Shown here piece by piece: positions 16,605 through 25,655 of a DNA stretch of 64,000 nt (its first letter is position 1; each line of letters starts with the position of its first letter). The translations under genes and the position numbers were made by a program. The notes under the pieces were generated by a model. The model ran no database searches. It saw nothing but the letters and a program-made list of their open reading frames with translations, and had not been told where the DNA came from. The stretch covers positions 434,001 to 498,000 of the forward strand of contig JAXLTD010000001.1 of the NCBI GenBank assembly GCA_046330225.1. Reading direction: 5' to 3'. The stretch is from CANJIV01 sp046330225 (GTDB lineage Bacteria > Actinomycetota > Thermoleophilia > Solirubrobacterales > Solirubrobacteraceae).

Positions 16605-17894
16605 GTGTCCGACCTCAGCCCCGACTACTTCAACCGCCCGCTGGCCGAGGTCGATCCCGAGATCGCCGAGGTCCTGCGGTTGGAGCTCGACCGCCAGCAG
16701 CGCACGCTGGAGATGATCGCCTCGGAGAACTTCGTGCCCCAGGCGGTGCTGGAGTGCCAGGGCTCGGTGCTCACGAACAAGTACGCCGAGGGGTATCCGG
16801 GCAAGCGCTACTACGGCGGCTGCGAGTTCGTCGACATCTCCGAGCAGCTGGCCATCGACCGGGCCAAGGCGCTGTTCGGCGCCGAGCACGCCAACGTCCA
16901 GCCCCACGCCGGCGCCCCGGCGAATGCGGCCGTGTACCACGCGCTCCTGCAGCCGGGCGACACGATCCTCGGCCTCGAGCTGGCTCACGGCGGCCACCTC
17001 ACCCACGGCATGAAGCTCAACGTGTCGGGCCGGCTCTACGACATCGCCGCCTACCACGTGCGCGAGGAGGACGGCCTCATCGACATGGAGGAGGTCGAGC
17101 GCCTTGCCCACGAGCGCAAGCCCACGCTCGTGCTTGCCGGGTGGTCGGCCTACCCGCGCCAGCTCGACTTCGAAGCCTTCCGGCGGATCGCTGACGACGT
17201 GGGTGCCTATCTCATGGTCGACATGGCCCACTTTGCCGGGCTCGTCGCCGCCGGCCTGCACCCGAACCCGACGCCGCTGGCCGACGTCGTCACGACGACG
17301 GTCCACAAGACGCTGGGCGGCGCGCGCGGCGGCATGATCCTCTGCAAGGAGGAGCATGCGAAGAAGATCAACTCCGCCGTGTTCCCCGGCCAGCAGGGCG
17401 GGCCGCTCGAGCACATCATCGCCGGCAAGGCCGTGGCGCTGAAGATCGCCCAGTCCGAGCTGTTCCGCGAGCGCCAGCAGCGCACGCTGGCCGGCGCCCG
17501 GGCGGTGGCGGGGGAGCTCCTCGCCGCCGGTGCCGGCGTCAGCGTGCTCACCGGCGGCACCGACGTGCACCTCGCGCTCGTCGACCTGCGCGAGTCCGAG
17601 CTCGACGGCCAGCAGGCTGAGGACCGGCTCCACGCGATCGGGATCACCGTCAACCGCAACGCCGTGCCGTTCGACCCGCGCCCGCCGATGGTCACGTCCG
17701 GCCTGCGCGTCGGGACGCCGGCGCTCGCCACGCGGGGGCTTCAGCCCGAGGACTTCACGGAGATCGGCAAGATCATGGCGGCGGCGCTCCAGCCGGACTT
17801 CGAGGGCCGCCGCGCCGAGCTGGCCGAGCGCACCGCGGCGATCGCCGAGCGCTACCCGCTCTACGAGCACCTGGGCGCGCCGGCGGCCGTGTAG
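16605..17894 (+). CDS. glyA: Serine hydroxymethyltransferase
   Basis: A 429-aa PLP enzyme that converts serine and tetrahydrofolate to glycine and 5,10-methylene-THF. Motifs: MIASENFVPQAVLECQGS, NKYAEGYPGKRYYGG, and the PLP lysine in TTTVHKTLGGARGG. The last is usually THKTLRGPRGG, so the segment after the lysine is slightly divergent. The start is the GTG at 16605 (VSDLSPDYFNR), 8 nt after GGAGG; earlier in-frame codons lack a ribosome-binding site. It supplies one-carbon units to the folate pool. Confidence 0.95.
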   Translation: MSDLSPDYFNRPLAEVDPEIAEVLRLELDRQQRTLEMIASENFVPQAVLECQGSVLTNKYAEGYPGKRYYGGCEFVDISEQLAIDRAKALFGAEHANVQPHAGAPANAAVYHALLQPGDTILGLELAHGGHLTHGMKLNVSGRLYDIAAYHVREEDGLIDMEEVERLAHERKPTLVLAGWSAYPRQLDFEAFRRIADDVGAYLMVDMAHFAGLVAAGLHPNPTPLADVVTTTVHKTLGGARGGMILCKEEHAKKINSAVFPGQQGGPLEHIIAGKAVALKIAQSELFRERQQRTLAGARAVAGELLAAGAGVSVLTGGTDVHLALVDLRESELDGQQAEDRLHAIGITVNRNAVPFDPRPPMVTSGLRVGTPALATRGLQPEDFTEIGKIMAAALQPDFEGRRAELAERTAAIAERYPLYEHLGAPAAV

Positions 17895-17966
17895 GCCGGC
17901 CCGGTCGCCGTCCCCGCGGCGCCGCCGCCGGCGACGGCGGGGGCTCCTGCGATCCTTTCGGCGCGC

Positions 17967-19151
17967 ATGGAGCTCGACGCCGTCCTCGCCTTCCTGGTCG
18001 CGCTGCTCGTGGCCGGCGCCGTGACGCCGCTCGCGGCGCGGCTCGCGGTCCGGGTCGGCGCCGTCGACCGGCCGCGCGAACGCGGGCTGTCGGACCGCCC
18101 GACCCCGCGGCTGGGCGGCCTGGCGATCTTCGCGGGCGTCCTGGCGGCGAGCGCGATCTTCCTGCCCGCCGGCGAAGTGACGCGGGGGATCCTCGGCGGC
18201 GCCGCCGTCATCACGTTCGTCGGCGCGCTGGACGACGCCTACGACCTGTCCCCGCTCATCAAGCTGCTGGGCCAGATCGTCGCGGCCGTGATCCCGGTGC
18301 TCGCGGGCGTCGAGGTCACGAACGTCACGCTGCCCTTCGTGGGGCCCCTGGATTTCCCGAACGCCGGGGGCCCGCTGACGGTCATCGGCCTCGTGGCGAT
18401 CATGAACGTCGTGAACTTCTCCGACGGCGTCGACGGCCTGGCCGCGGGCGTCTGCTCGATCAGCGCGGCGACGTTCGCGATCATCGCCTTCGACCTCCAG
18501 CGCGACGCCGCCGGCGTGCTCGCCGCGCTCACCGCGGGCGCCTCCCTCGGGTTCCTCTTCTACAACTTCCATCCGGCGTCGGTCTTCATGGGCGACAGCG
18601 GGTCGAACTTGCTCGGGCTCCTCCTCGGCTGCATCGCCGTGCAGGGCACGCTCAAGACCAACGCCCTCATCGCGCTCGTCGCGCCGCTCGTAATCCTCGC
18701 CGTGCCGTTCCTGGACTCGTCCTTCGTGATCGCCAAGCGGCTGAAGTACCACCGGCCCGTCTACACCGCCGACGCCTGGCACTTCCACCACCGGCTCGCC
18801 AACGTCGGGTTCAGCCAGCGCCGCACGGTCCTCTACCTCTACGCGTGGACGCTGACGCTCGCGGCGCTCGCGCTCGCGCTGCGGTTCATCCCGTACTCGG
18901 ACTCGAAGGGCAACCTCCACCTCGGCTGGTCGCTCGTGATGCTCGCCTGCGGGCTCGTCGCGCTGGCCGCAAGCGTCTACCTCGTCTACATCCTCGAGAT
19001 CTTCAAGTTCCGGCGGCTGCGGGAGTGGCAGATCCGCCACCACGACCCCGGGACCAGCGAACACGAAATCGTCACGACGGTGCAGCGGGAGCTCGAGACG
19101 GGGGAGTTCCCCGCGGTCGGGCGGGGCGAGCCGCCCGACGGAGCGCCGTAG
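17967..19151 (+). CDS. wecA: Undecaprenyl-phosphate N-acetylhexosamine-1-phosphate transferase (WecA/TagO family)
   Basis: A 394-aa polytopic membrane enzyme with about 10-11 helices. Active-site motifs: DDAYD at residues 89-93, VVNFSDGVDGLAAG, VFMGDSGSNLLG and the HFHHRL histidine cluster on a cytoplasmic loop. It moves a sugar-1-phosphate from a UDP-sugar to undecaprenyl phosphate, the first step of lipid-linked cell-wall glycopolymer synthesis. A soluble C-terminal tail of about 45 residues follows the last helix. Its position just upstream of the atp genes is conserved in actinobacteria (rfe-atp). Substrate sugar (GlcNAc or another) not resolved. Confidence 0.9.
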   Translation: MELDAVLAFLVALLVAGAVTPLAARLAVRVGAVDRPRERGLSDRPTPRLGGLAIFAGVLAASAIFLPAGEVTRGILGGAAVITFVGALDDAYDLSPLIKLLGQIVAAVIPVLAGVEVTNVTLPFVGPLDFPNAGGPLTVIGLVAIMNVVNFSDGVDGLAAGVCSISAATFAIIAFDLQRDAAGVLAALTAGASLGFLFYNFHPASVFMGDSGSNLLGLLLGCIAVQGTLKTNALIALVAPLVILAVPFLDSSFVIAKRLKYHRPVYTADAWHFHHRLANVGFSQRRTVLYLYAWTLTLAALALALRFIPYSDSKGNLHLGWSLVMLACGLVALAASVYLVYILEIFKFRRLREWQIRHHDPGTSEHEIVTTVQRELETGEFPAVGRGEPPDGAP

Positions 19152-19169
19152 CCCGGGCTGGCGGGCGGG

Positions 19170-19190
19170 CGGGCGGCCGGCGGCCGCCCG
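19170..19190 (+). terminator. GC-rich hairpin after wecA
   Basis: CGGGCGGCC and GGCCGCCCG form a perfect 9-bp stem around a GGC loop, 18 bp after the wecA stop. No U tract follows. It lies in the 264-bp gap between wecA and the convergent thioesterase gene; the rest of that gap shows no gene. Confidence 0.5.
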
Positions 19191-19415
19191 GCCGCGGACG
19201 CGACCGCCCGGCCGCGTTTCCAGGCGGGGATCCGCCGCTCTCAAGCCGTTCCGATCCAGCCTTTCGACGCCCACGGTGATAGTTCTGGATCACGTGGCGG
19301 GCCGCCGGTGCGGTCCGGCCGCCGCGTCCGGGCGCCGCGGCCTGTCACCCCAGGTGATGCGGTTGGCTCGGGCCGGCGGGCGGCCTCACGGATGACTGCC
19401 GAGCGTCGGGCCCCG

Positions 19416-19916
19416 TCAGTACGGAAGCTCGGGATCGCGGCGCCAGGACCGTCCCCAGCCTTCGGGCAGCGTCCCGTCCGCCTGGCTCTGGGCGAAGTGC
19501 GCGATGTCGACCTCGAGGAACAGCGCACGGGCGTCGGCGACGAGCTCGCCCTCCTCGCGCGCCTCGGCGGCCAGCCACATCTTGCGCCCGTCCACCGACT
19601 CGACCCACGCCTCGAGTTCATAGCGGCGGCCCAGGAAGAGCGGGCGGCGGTAGTTGACCTCGAGCTTCGCCGTCACGCCCGGTCGCTTCAGGACGATCAG
19701 GAGCGTGCCGAGCGTGTCGTCGAACGCCGTCGCGACCGCGCCGCCGTGCGCAAACCCGGGCGCACCTTCGTGGCGGCGGTCCAGCACGAGCTCCGTGCGG
19801 ACCCGGTCGTCATCGATCTCGAACGCGAGGCCGAGCGACCCTGGGTTCTCCGGGCCGCAGCCCAGGCAATGCGGCTGGTGGTAGGCGATGCGGCGGGGCG
19901 GCACGCGCCGCATCAT
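19416..19916 (-). CDS. PaaI-family hotdog thioesterase
   Basis: A 166-aa single hotdog-fold protein that likely hydrolyses acyl-CoA thioesters. The N-terminal HCLGCGPENP motif is typical of a PaaI/4HBT subgroup. The fold core is FAHGGAVATAFDDTLG (His-Gly-Gly with the catalytic-side Asp), followed by KLEVNYRRPLFLG. Two adjacent ATGs (19914-19916 and 19911-19913) are candidate starts; the frame is open to a GTG at 19994, but that would run through the palindrome upstream of the atp operon. It sits between wecA and the atp genes on the opposite strand and interrupts that conserved neighbourhood. Confidence 0.85.
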   Translation of the reverse strand: MMRRVPPRRIAYHQPHCLGCGPENPGSLGLAFEIDDDRVRTELVLDRRHEGAPGFAHGGAVATAFDDTLGTLLIVLKRPGVTAKLEVNYRRPLFLGRRYELEAWVESVDGRKMWLAAEAREEGELVADARALFLEVDIAHFAQSQADGTLPEGWGRSWRRDPELPY

Positions 19917-19975
19917 CGCCGAGATCGAGCGCTGGCGATCTCCCAGCGATTCCGGGGATGGAGTGGCACTTGTAA

Positions 19976-19998
19976 CGATGTGTGACGAGCACACATCG
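19976..19998. promoter_or_regulatory. Perfect inverted repeat upstream of the atp operon promoter
   Basis: CGATGTGTG and CACACATCG form a perfect 9-bp inverted repeat around ACGAG. It is centred about 33 bp upstream of the putative atp start site and so overlaps the -35 region. It contains TGTGA-type half-sites like those of CRP/FNR-family regulators, but no regulator can be named. It is also between the divergent thioesterase and atp genes. Confidence 0.5.
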
Positions 19999-20014
19999 CA
20001 AGCCGAAGTCCGTA

Positions 20015-20020
20015 TAGACT
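20015..20020 (+). promoter_or_regulatory. -10 box TAGACT of the atp operon
   Basis: TAGACT (overlapping TATAGA) predicts transcription from about 20027, giving a leader of nearly 100 nt before the first gene at 20124. No clear -35 hexamer; the inverted repeat occupies that region. Confidence 0.45.
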
Positions 20021-20031
20021 CGGCCGCCCAC

Positions 20032-20050
20032 GGAGCGCTCGGCTCCTTTT
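20032..20050 (+). terminator. Hairpin plus TTTT in the atp leader (possible attenuator)
   Basis: GGAGC-GCTCG-GCTCC followed by TTTT sits at the very start of the predicted atp leader. The stem is only 5 bp, but a T run is unusual in this GC-rich DNA. Confidence 0.3.
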
Positions 20051-20123
20051 CGGGTCCGGCGCGACGGCCCTGGCTGGCCGCGTGCCGTGCTTCGTGGGCA
20101 TCGAATGCCTGATCCCGAGTTCC

Positions 20124-20333
20124 ATGACCCCCGCAGACCCTCCGCGCCGGACCACCGGCTCGGACGCCGCCATCGCCGGCATGCTGGGGCTGGCCGTGAC
20201 GCTGCTCGTCGCGGCCGCGGGCTACGGCATCGGGTCGCTCTTCGGCTGGGCGATCCCCTGCGGGATCGCCGGCCTCTTCGTCGGGTTCGGGGTGGGGATC
20301 GCGGTTGTCATCACTCGCTTTAGGAGCCTCTAG
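20124..20333 (+). CDS. Small ATP synthase-associated membrane protein (AtpZ/gene-1-like)
   Basis: A 69-aa protein with two membrane helices (about residues 15-35 and 38-64), the second Gly-rich with a short basic tail (TRFRSL). This is the shape of the AtpZ/AtpQ-type proteins that precede AtpI in many ATP synthase operons and have been linked to Fo assembly or Mg/Ca handling. The start was set at MTPADPPRRT; an in-frame ATG at 20082 would give an 83-aa version with an unusual N-terminus. It is directly followed by the AtpI-like gene. Confidence 0.65.
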   Translation: MTPADPPRRTTGSDAAIAGMLGLAVTLLVAAAGYGIGSLFGWAIPCGIAGLFVGFGVGIAVVITRFRSL

Positions 20334-20337
20334 CCCC

Positions 20338-20718
20338 GTGACCCTCGTCCGCTACCTCGACCTCGTGGTCCTGGCGCTCGCGCTGCCGGTGTTCATCGCG
20401 GCGGACCTCCCGCTGGTCGGCTACGCCGCCGGCGGCGGCGCGTGGCTGCTCCAGCGCGGCATCCAGGCGTGGACGAACCGGCGGGCCGTCGAGTCCGCCG
20501 ACACGCGGTCGACCGTCGGGATCATCGCCGGGAGCATGATCGGGCGCGGCTGGCTCGTGGCGATCATCGTGTTCGTCACCGGCATCACCCAGGGCGACAA
20601 GGCCGGCCTGGCCGCGGCGGTGCTGGTCGTGCTGCTCTTCACGGTCTACTTCACCGTGAACATGATCTTCCGGCCGTTCGACGCCGCCGACGCCCGCGAG
20701 CGGAAGGCGGCGTCGTGA
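20338..20718 (+). CDS. AtpI-like ATP synthase assembly membrane protein
   Basis: A 126-aa protein with four hydrophobic segments (about 7-22, 24-40, 60-85, 92-115), matching the size and position of AtpI, which assists c-ring assembly. Sequence conservation in AtpI is low, so the call rests on topology and location directly before atpB. GTG start 4 bp after the preceding stop; its own TGA overlaps the atpB GTG by 4 nt. Confidence 0.65.
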   Translation: MTLVRYLDLVVLALALPVFIAADLPLVGYAAGGGAWLLQRGIQAWTNRRAVESADTRSTVGIIAGSMIGRGWLVAIIVFVTGITQGDKAGLAAAVLVVLLFTVYFTVNMIFRPFDAADARERKAAS

Positions 20719-21614
20719 GCCGCGGCGCCAAAGCGCTGATCGGCGCCCTCGCGTTCTTCGGAACCGGCATCCTGCTGGGACTGATCTTCGGCAGCGAGGG
20801 CAAGAACGAGGCGTTCAAGCCCCAGAACGAGTTCAAGCTCGAGTCGTGGGTCTCGATCAAGGTCGCCGGAATCGATCTCAGCATCAACAAGGCCGTGCTG
20901 TACCTCTTCCTCGCGACCATCCTGACCATCGGCTTCATGCTGTACGTCGCGAACCGCATGCAGGCCCGCCCGAACCGCGTCCAGACGCTCGTCGAGACGC
21001 TCTACACGTTCATGCGGGACAACATCGCCGGCGGCAACATGGACGCGAAGATGGCCGCGCGCTGGTTCTCCTTCGTCGCGACGCTGTTCCTGTTCATCTG
21101 GTTCTCGAACCTGCTCGGCTACATCCCGCTGCCGACGAACACCGAGCACACGGTCAACGTCTTCGGGGCCGAGATCCCGTCGTTCGCGATCTACGCGGCG
21201 ACCGCGAACCTCGCCGTGCCCCTCGCCCTCACCCTGATGGTGTGGATCATGTACACGGTCGAAGGGTTCCGCGCCCAGGGCTTCATCGGCTACTTCAAGA
21301 GCCTCATTCCGGCGGGCGTGACCGGCGCGGCGGCGATCCCGATCTTCCTGATCGAGCTGATCTCCCAGTTCGTCCGGATCATCTCGCTCTCCGTTCGTCT
21401 CTTCGCCAACATCCTGGCCGGCCACCTGCTCATCCTGTTCATGGGCGGCGGCCTGGTCGTGCTGCTCGGGCTGGCGGCGCTCGGCGTGTTCACGCTGCCG
21501 CTGGCCATCGCCTTCTACATCTTCGAGGTCGGCCTGGTGGCCACACTCCAGGCGTTCATCTTCGCCACGCTGAGCTCGATCTACTTCGGCGGCGCCGTCG
21601 CCGCTCATCACTGA
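20715..21614 (+). CDS. atpB: ATP synthase Fo subunit a
   Basis: A 299-aa subunit a with about six helices, forming the proton half-channels against the c-ring. The essential Arg is in the penultimate helix motif SLSVRLFANILAGHLL, and ISQFVRIISL precedes it. The final helices (FYIFEVGLVATLQAFIFATLSSIYF) are standard. The start is the GTG at 20715 overlapping the AtpI-like stop; the frame is open further upstream but only as a shadow. The N-terminal extension of about 45 residues before the first core helix carries one extra hydrophobic segment (LIGALAFFGTGILLGLIFG). Confidence 0.93.
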   Translation: MSRGAKALIGALAFFGTGILLGLIFGSEGKNEAFKPQNEFKLESWVSIKVAGIDLSINKAVLYLFLATILTIGFMLYVANRMQARPNRVQTLVETLYTFMRDNIAGGNMDAKMAARWFSFVATLFLFIWFSNLLGYIPLPTNTEHTVNVFGAEIPSFAIYAATANLAVPLALTLMVWIMYTVEGFRAQGFIGYFKSLIPAGVTGAAAIPIFLIELISQFVRIISLSVRLFANILAGHLLILFMGGGLVVLLGLAALGVFTLPLAIAFYIFEVGLVATLQAFIFATLSSIYFGGAVAAHH

Positions 21615-21645
21615 TTCGAACGACCTCCGAGGAGGAGCAACCGCA

Positions 21646-21933
21646 GTGGACCTCGACCTGAACACCATCACCCAGCTGGCCGCGGTGGCGGATCCAGAGG
21701 CGTACGGCAAGAGCGCCGGCAAGGCAATCGCGCTCGGCGTCGGCGCCGGCCTCGGCACGATCGGCCCCGGCATCGGCGTCGGCTTCATCTTCGGAAAGGT
21801 GATCGAGTCGGTCACCCGCCAGCCCGAGATGCGCGACGAGATCACCTCGATCCAGTGGCTCGGATTCGCCCTGACCGAGGCGATCGTCTTCTACGCCTTC
21901 ATCTTCGGCCTGATCGCCTTCTTCCTCGCCTAG
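21646..21933 (+). CDS. atpE: ATP synthase Fo subunit c
   Basis: A 95-aa hairpin subunit. The first helix holds the Gly-rich GVGAGLGTIGPGIGVGF, the loop is RQPEM, and the second helix bears the essential carboxylate in FALTEAIVFYAF (Glu). The residue after Glu is Ala, not the Ser/Thr of sodium-binding rings, so a proton ring is expected. The GTG start is preceded by GGAGGAG at 21631, the strongest ribosome-binding site in the operon. This fits the need for many c copies per complex. Confidence 0.95.
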   Translation: MDLDLNTITQLAAVADPEAYGKSAGKAIALGVGAGLGTIGPGIGVGFIFGKVIESVTRQPEMRDEITSIQWLGFALTEAIVFYAFIFGLIAFFLA

Positions 21934-21936
21934 GCC

Positions 21937-22515
21937 ATGGCGTCCGCGGCCAACACCCTGGTCCTCGCCGCCTCCAGCAGCGGCGGCGACAGCGGGAACT
22001 TCCTCGTCACCCCGGGCCTCGGCCTGATGATCTGGACCCTGATCGCCTTCGGGGTCACGATGTGGGTGCTCAGCAAGTTCGCGTTCCCCCGCATCCGCGA
22101 GGCGCTCGACCGGCGCCAGAAGGCGATCGACGACTCGATCGACGCCGCCGAGCGGACCCGCCAGGAGGCCGACCAGCTGCTCGCCGAGTACCGCGAGCGG
22201 CTCACCGAGGCGCGCGCGCAGTCGGAGGAGATCGTCGCGCGGGCCCGGAAGGCGGCCGAGAACACCGAGAAGGAGGGTGCCGAGGCGGCCCGGGTCAAGC
22301 GCGAGGAGCTCATGGAGCAAACGCGCCGCGACATCGAGGCCGAGACGCGCCGGGCCATCCAGGAGATCCGCTCGGAGGTCGCCGATCTGACGGTCATGGC
22401 CACCGAGAAGGTCACCCGCAAGACCCTGACCGAGGCCGACCAGCAGCGGCTCGTCGAAGAGGCGCTGTCGGAGCTGGACTTCACGCAGCTCTCGAGCCCG
22501 GAGCGGAGCAACTAG
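21937..22515 (+). CDS. atpF: ATP synthase Fo subunit b
   Basis: A 192-aa subunit with one N-terminal membrane helix (LMIWTLIAFGVTMWVLSKFAFP, about residues 30-51) and a long charged helix that forms the peripheral stalk (RREALDRRQKAIDDSIDAAERTR style heptads). It starts 3 bp after atpE. The 28 residues before the helix are Ala/Ser/Gly-rich and vary between species. The C-terminal part (VTRKTLTEADQQRLVEEALSEL) contacts delta. Confidence 0.93.
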   Translation: MASAANTLVLAASSSGGDSGNFLVTPGLGLMIWTLIAFGVTMWVLSKFAFPRIREALDRRQKAIDDSIDAAERTRQEADQLLAEYRERLTEARAQSEEIVARARKAAENTEKEGAEAARVKREELMEQTRRDIEAETRRAIQEIRSEVADLTVMATEKVTRKTLTEADQQRLVEEALSELDFTQLSSPERSN

Positions 22516-22534
22516 TCCCTCACCGGACGCCGCC

Positions 22535-23065
22535 ATGGAACAGATCGCCCAGGTCTACGCACGCTCGCTCTTCGAGGTGGCCAAGGAGTCGGACCGGCTC
22601 GAGCCGGTCAAGCACCAGCTCGACGAGTTCGCCGACGCCGTCACGGCCAGCCGCGACCTGAGGCTGTTCTTCTTCTCGCCGTACTTCTCCACCGAGGAGA
22701 AGCTCAGCGGGCTGCAGCGCACGGTCACCGAGGCCGAGCCGGCGCTCATGAACTTCCTCAAGCTGCTCGTGGAGAACCACCGGATGCCCGCGATCCACCG
22801 CATCCGGCGCGAGATGGACGCCCTGTGGCAGGAGGAGCACAAGCTCCTGCCCGTGCAGGTCACGAGCGCCGTCGCCCTGGATCGCGGCGTGGTGGATCGC
22901 ATCGGCCTCGAGATCGGCAAGCAGACCGGCCGCAACGTCGAGCTGCGCAGCAACGTTGATCCCGACATCCTCGGCGGCATCGTGCTCCGGGTGGGCAACT
23001 CCATCCTGGACGCCTCGATCCGCAACCGCCTCGACTCGCTTCGCAAGCAGGTCGCGCAGGCCTGA
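22535..23065 (+). CDS. atpH: ATP synthase F1 subunit delta
   Basis: A 176-aa delta (OSCP-type) subunit linking F1 to the peripheral stalk. The N-terminal six-helix domain starts MEQIAQVYARSLFEVAKESD, and the C-terminal signature is RSNVDPDILGGIVLRVGNSILDASIRNRLDSL. Starts 19 bp after atpF. Confidence 0.93.
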   Translation: MEQIAQVYARSLFEVAKESDRLEPVKHQLDEFADAVTASRDLRLFFFSPYFSTEEKLSGLQRTVTEAEPALMNFLKLLVENHRMPAIHRIRREMDALWQEEHKLLPVQVTSAVALDRGVVDRIGLEIGKQTGRNVELRSNVDPDILGGIVLRVGNSILDASIRNRLDSLRKQVAQA

Positions 23066-23093
23066 CTGACGACCGACAAGGACCCGACACCGC

Positions 23094-24716
<1,623 letters not shown>

Positions 24717-24734
24717 CGGCGGCAGCGACACGCC

Positions 24735-25640
24735 ATGGCCTCCCAGCGCGACGTCCGCAACCGGATCGCGAGTGTGCAGAACATTCGCAAGATCACCCGT
24801 GCCATGGAGATGGTCGCGGCCGCCCGGCTGCGCCGGGCCGAGCTGCGGATCGCCGCGCTGCGGCCGTACGCCGGGGCGATCCGCCGCATGACGCGCCAGG
24901 CGGCGGAGGCTGCCGAGAACTTCCCGAGCCTGCCGATCCTCAAGGAGCACGGCCAGGTCGACTCGGTGGCGATCCTGCTCGTGACCGGCGACCGCGGCCT
25001 CGCCGGCGCCTTCAACTCGCAGATCATTCGCGCAGGGCTCCGGGCGGCCGCCGAGCACGAGGCCGCGGGCCGGTCCGTGACGTTCTCGGCCACCGGCCGG
25101 CGCGGCGTCTCGTCGCTGATCTTCCGGGGCCACGAGCCCGCCGGCCGCTACGTCGGCTTCAGCGACCGGCCGGCCTTCGCGGACGCCCGCGACATCGCGG
25201 AGGACCTGATGGCCGCCTACGTCGACGAGAAGGTCGACCAGGTCGAGATCTTCTACAACGGGTACATCTCGCCGCTCTCGCAGGTGGTGCGGCGCGAGAC
25301 CCTGCTGCCCCTGCAGCAGGCCACGATCCTCGAGGCCGAGGGCGCCGGCAACGGTGCGCCGGAGGAGGCCGGCCCGGACCGGGCGCTCGTCGAGTACGAG
25401 CCCGACCCGGAGGAGATCCTCCACCGCCTCGTGCCCGACTACGTCGAGATCTCGGTCTTCCGGGCGCTGCTCGAATCCACCGCCTCGGAGCACGGCGCGC
25501 GCATGACCGCCATGCGCAGCGCCTCCGAGAACGCCGGCGAGGTCATCGACGACCTCACGCTCGAGATGAACCGCGCCCGCCAGGCCGAGATCACCCAGGA
25601 AATCATGGAAGTCGTCGCCGGCGCCGAGGCGCTGAGCTAG
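24735..25640 (+). CDS. atpG: ATP synthase F1 subunit gamma
   Basis: A 301-aa central-stalk subunit. It begins MASQRDVRNRIASVQNIRKITRAMEMVAAARLRRA and ends with the conserved helix SASENAGEVIDDLTLEMNRARQAEITQEIMEVVAGAEAL. An insertion around residues 205-230 (EGAGNGAPEEAGPDRALVEYE) lies where actinobacterial gamma subunits carry a loop linked to limiting ATP hydrolysis. That functional link is from knowledge of mycobacterial enzymes and is inference here. Confidence 0.94.
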   Translation: MASQRDVRNRIASVQNIRKITRAMEMVAAARLRRAELRIAALRPYAGAIRRMTRQAAEAAENFPSLPILKEHGQVDSVAILLVTGDRGLAGAFNSQIIRAGLRAAAEHEAAGRSVTFSATGRRGVSSLIFRGHEPAGRYVGFSDRPAFADARDIAEDLMAAYVDEKVDQVEIFYNGYISPLSQVVRRETLLPLQQATILEAEGAGNGAPEEAGPDRALVEYEPDPEEILHRLVPDYVEISVFRALLESTASEHGARMTAMRSASENAGEVIDDLTLEMNRARQAEITQEIMEVVAGAEALS

Positions 25641-25655
25641 GAGACAGTCACCACT

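Noticed and set aside
15810..19274. An 1154-codon minus-strand open frame
   Set aside because: It lies opposite prmC, sua5, glyA and wecA, and its His/Arg/Asp-rich translation has no recognisable domain.
19274..19298. CACG-G-TGAT ... ATCACGTG hairpin between wecA and the thioesterase gene
   Set aside because: The stem needs a bulge and sits in neither a promoter nor next to a stop; not distinguishable from chance.
19917..19994. GTG at 19994 as the start of the thioesterase
   Set aside because: It would place the start within the inverted repeat at 19976-19998; the HCLGCGPENP family N-terminus begins just after the ATGs near 19916.
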